DNA of 50,882 nt from Bacteroidales bacterium (GTDB lineage: Bacteria > Bacteroidota > Bacteroidia > Bacteroidales > VadinHA17): positions 1-50,882 of the forward strand of contig JANYIW010000363.1 of NCBI GenBank assembly GCA_025358645.1, given 5' to 3'. A program made the position numbers and the translations under genes. Under the pieces are notes generated by a model. It was given only the letters and a program-made list of their open reading frames with translations, was not told the DNA's origin and did not search any database. This document shows positions 49,224 to 50,882 of this stretch, one piece after another; the stretch's first letter is position 1; each line of letters starts with the position of its first letter.

Positions 49224-49538
49224 TTATTGTCCCAAATTGATTTTGAAGTGTGGCAATTCAACATGTAACTTTACTTTTGCTTGTAATGCATTAAAAACTC
49301 GCATTAAAGTGTCAATGGTTACATTACTGGCATTACTTTCAATCCGTGAAATTTGTGATTTTTGAACGCCAATAAGTTTCCCCAGTTCTTCCTGAGTTAA
49401 GTTACGCTCTTGCCGTGTCTGTTTAATAGCTTCTCCTATTAAGTCCATTTGTAATTCATATTCAAACTTATCCCGGGCAGGAGTACCCAATTTCCCAATA
49501 AGGCTATCTTGAACTTCGTCTAAAGAATATGTTTTCAT
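49224..49538 (-). CDS. XRE/HigA-like antitoxin-type HTH regulator
   Basis: IGEAIKQTRQERNLTQEELGKLIGVQKSQISRIESNASNVTIDTLMRVFNALQAKVKLHVEL. Start set at MKTYSLDEV; the ORF track extends to 49583. Confidence 0.8.
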   Translation of the reverse strand: MKTYSLDEVQDSLIGKLGTPARDKFEYELQMDLIGEAIKQTRQERNLTQEELGKLIGVQKSQISRIESNASNVTIDTLMRVFNALQAKVKLHVELPHFKINLGQ

Positions 49539-49695
49539 TTCTTCTACAACAGTGGTCTGCAACATAACCTTTAAAGTATTCAACTATTCTTATTCGTAGT
49601 ACTTGAAATTGAATGGTTTGCCAATAAGCAATTCCTGTATCACCTTTGTGTTTAGTCTTATGATTTAACGATTTAAACAATAGAAATAAATACGT

Positions 49696-49703
49696 TAACT
49701 TTG
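49696..49703 (+). promoter_or_regulatory. Candidate -7 element (TAnnTTTG) for the 49720 small ORF
   Basis: TAACTTTG 16 bp before the ATG. Confidence 0.35.
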
Positions 49704-49719
49704 TAAAAAAGATTAATAG

Positions 49720-49938
49720 ATGAATACAAAGAAAACCAAGGAGGTAAAATCTGATAGAGAGCCGAAAGAACGGAACTGGGCTATACCTGATCAGGTGGTT
49801 TCTTTAGAAGAGATTCAGACTGGAATCAGGAGTGCTGAAAAAGGGCCGTTCATGACGGTTCAGGAAGCAATGAACGACTTTGAGCAATGGCTGAAATCCT
49901 GGCAAAAGAGGGTACGAAGTTCTGCTTACATATTATGA
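49720..49938 (+). CDS. Small antitoxin-like protein (possible orphan)
   Basis: 72 aa; VVSLEEIQTGIRSAEKGPFMTVQEAMNDFEQWLKS resembles small type II antitoxins; upstream -7 box. Confidence 0.45.
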   Translation: MNTKKTKEVKSDREPKERNWAIPDQVVSLEEIQTGIRSAEKGPFMTVQEAMNDFEQWLKSWQKRVRSSAYIL

Positions 49939-49960
49939 AAAAATTGCTCCACATATTAAT

Positions 49961-50004
49961 GAACCGCTGTGTAAGAGACCCGTACCTACAGTAGTGTGAG
50001 AGGC
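49961..50004 (+). ncRNA. Degenerate group II intron domain V-like remnant
   Basis: GAACCGCTGTGTAAGAGACCCGTACCTACAGTAGTGTGAGAGGC resembles Bacteroidota group II intron D5 (GAACCGCCGTATACGAGACCCGTACGTACGGTGGTGTGAGAGG-type); ACCGCTGT pairs with ACAGTAGT with one C-A mismatch. Confidence 0.5.
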
Positions 50005-50048
50005 TTGGCTTTAGTGGTTTTTAAATGTGGTTACAAATGCGTATGAAA

Positions 50049-50816
50049 TTATTCTCTAATGATGAATAAGCAAGTCGCATAGCTTTGATAGTTTGCTCCT
50101 TCCCAATTAAAGTTGAGTCGAAATTGATTGAAGTCAATATTCCTGTTTGCGTTAAGAAACTCATTGATTTGGGTACTTAAAATTTCTCTATTCCTTTTCA
50201 ATTTCCAACTTTCTTCAAGATTATTTCTGTCAATGAGAACAATAAAAAACCTATTTGCGGAATCAAAACGCCTTGTTCCTTGGTTTTCGTAGAACCAAAC
50301 AATTAAATTTATCGGATTTGCGATAGTTTCATTAATTATATCTCGTCTAACTTGATGGAATGCTTTAATGAAGGTTTGTGCAACTTGATTGGGGTTTTCT
50401 GTTATTCTTAATAATAGCTCTTGAAAGATTTCGTCATCACTGGCCTTACGGTCAAAGTCGATGTTGTTCTGTTTTGCAAATGCTTTTAATTCTGTTAGTT
50501 CAGGTCTTAATCCTCTTTGATGTCTTTTACCTTTCATAAAACCATCTGGAAAGTAAGTAACCTTTAAATCAAAAGGAAAATTGTTCCAGAAAAAATCAAC
50601 TTTTTTTACAAGGCCGACAGCAGGTAAAATATCTTCATGGTCTTTGAACATGTTCTCAATAAGAATAGATGTCCAGTGATTATACCATGAACATAAAACA
50701 TAACTTTTTAATCGTGGTGCTAAATCATTATTAATACTATTATATTGGTGAAAATGGATTGTTTCAAACTCGTTCTTTTTATATGCTGTATTTAATTCCA
50801 GGAATATTTCTCTCAT
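50049..50816 (-). CDS. Putative PD-(D/E)XK restriction-endonuclease-like protein
   Basis: HWTSILIENMFKDHEDILPAVGLVKKVDFFWNNFPFDLKVTYFPDGFM: D-x(8)-DLK arrangement with an upstream Glu; accessory context. Confidence 0.5.
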   Translation of the reverse strand: MREIFLELNTAYKKNEFETIHFHQYNSINNDLAPRLKSYVLCSWYNHWTSILIENMFKDHEDILPAVGLVKKVDFFWNNFPFDLKVTYFPDGFMKGKRHQRGLRPELTELKAFAKQNNIDFDRKASDDEIFQELLLRITENPNQVAQTFIKAFHQVRRDIINETIANPINLIVWFYENQGTRRFDSANRFFIVLIDRNNLEESWKLKRNREILSTQINEFLNANRNIDFNQFRLNFNWEGANYQSYATCLFIIRE

Positions 50817-50882
50817 AATTATTACTATATACTTTGCATGACAAAGTGTTATTGCTGGATTGTTGATACAAAATGTTTTTTC

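Noticed and set aside
1-50882. CRISPR array, tRNA, rRNA or tmRNA
   Set aside because: No regularly spaced direct repeats and no recognisable tRNA T-arm/acceptor or rRNA segments seen by eye. tRNAscan-SE, Infernal and CRISPR-finder runs would be decisive.

Overview
This 50.9 kb window looks like a Bacteroidota (probably Bacteroidales-like) chromosome. Bases 1 to about 47.2 kb are dense housekeeping and envelope genes: dnaB, rsmI, tdk, a murF-alr fusion, a Crp/Fnr regulator, nadE, gldB-like, a ferredoxin missed by the ORF track, an M20 amidohydrolase, a large TolB/BamA-like outer-membrane fusion, DUF1573, meaB, a TlpA-like thioredoxin, a two-component system, znuABC-like, lpdA, a GH38 mannosidase, an ECF sigma with an envelope-spanning anti-sigma-like protein, a lytic transglycosylase, uvrA, a LOG-family protein, smpB, YIP1, miaA, an S9 peptidase, recA and a SPOR protein overlapping clpS. 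From about 47.2 kb to the right edge it becomes low-density accessory sequence: a two-gene DUF1828-type cassette, two orphan antitoxin-like genes, a group II intron domain V-like remnant, mobile-element debris and a candidate PD-(D/E)XK nuclease. The strongest candidates for a second look are (1) the overlapping ECF sigma / dual-membrane-spanning anti-sigma-like pair at 33.2-35.2 kb with an ECF-like promoter, (2) the 11-bp tandem repeat between the two-component operon and a divergent secreted-protein gene at 23.85 kb, and (3) the DUF1828-type two-gene cassette and nuclease in the right-hand accessory tail. I recognised no tRNA, rRNA or CRISPR array. All family calls are from reading the translations by eye, without database searches.
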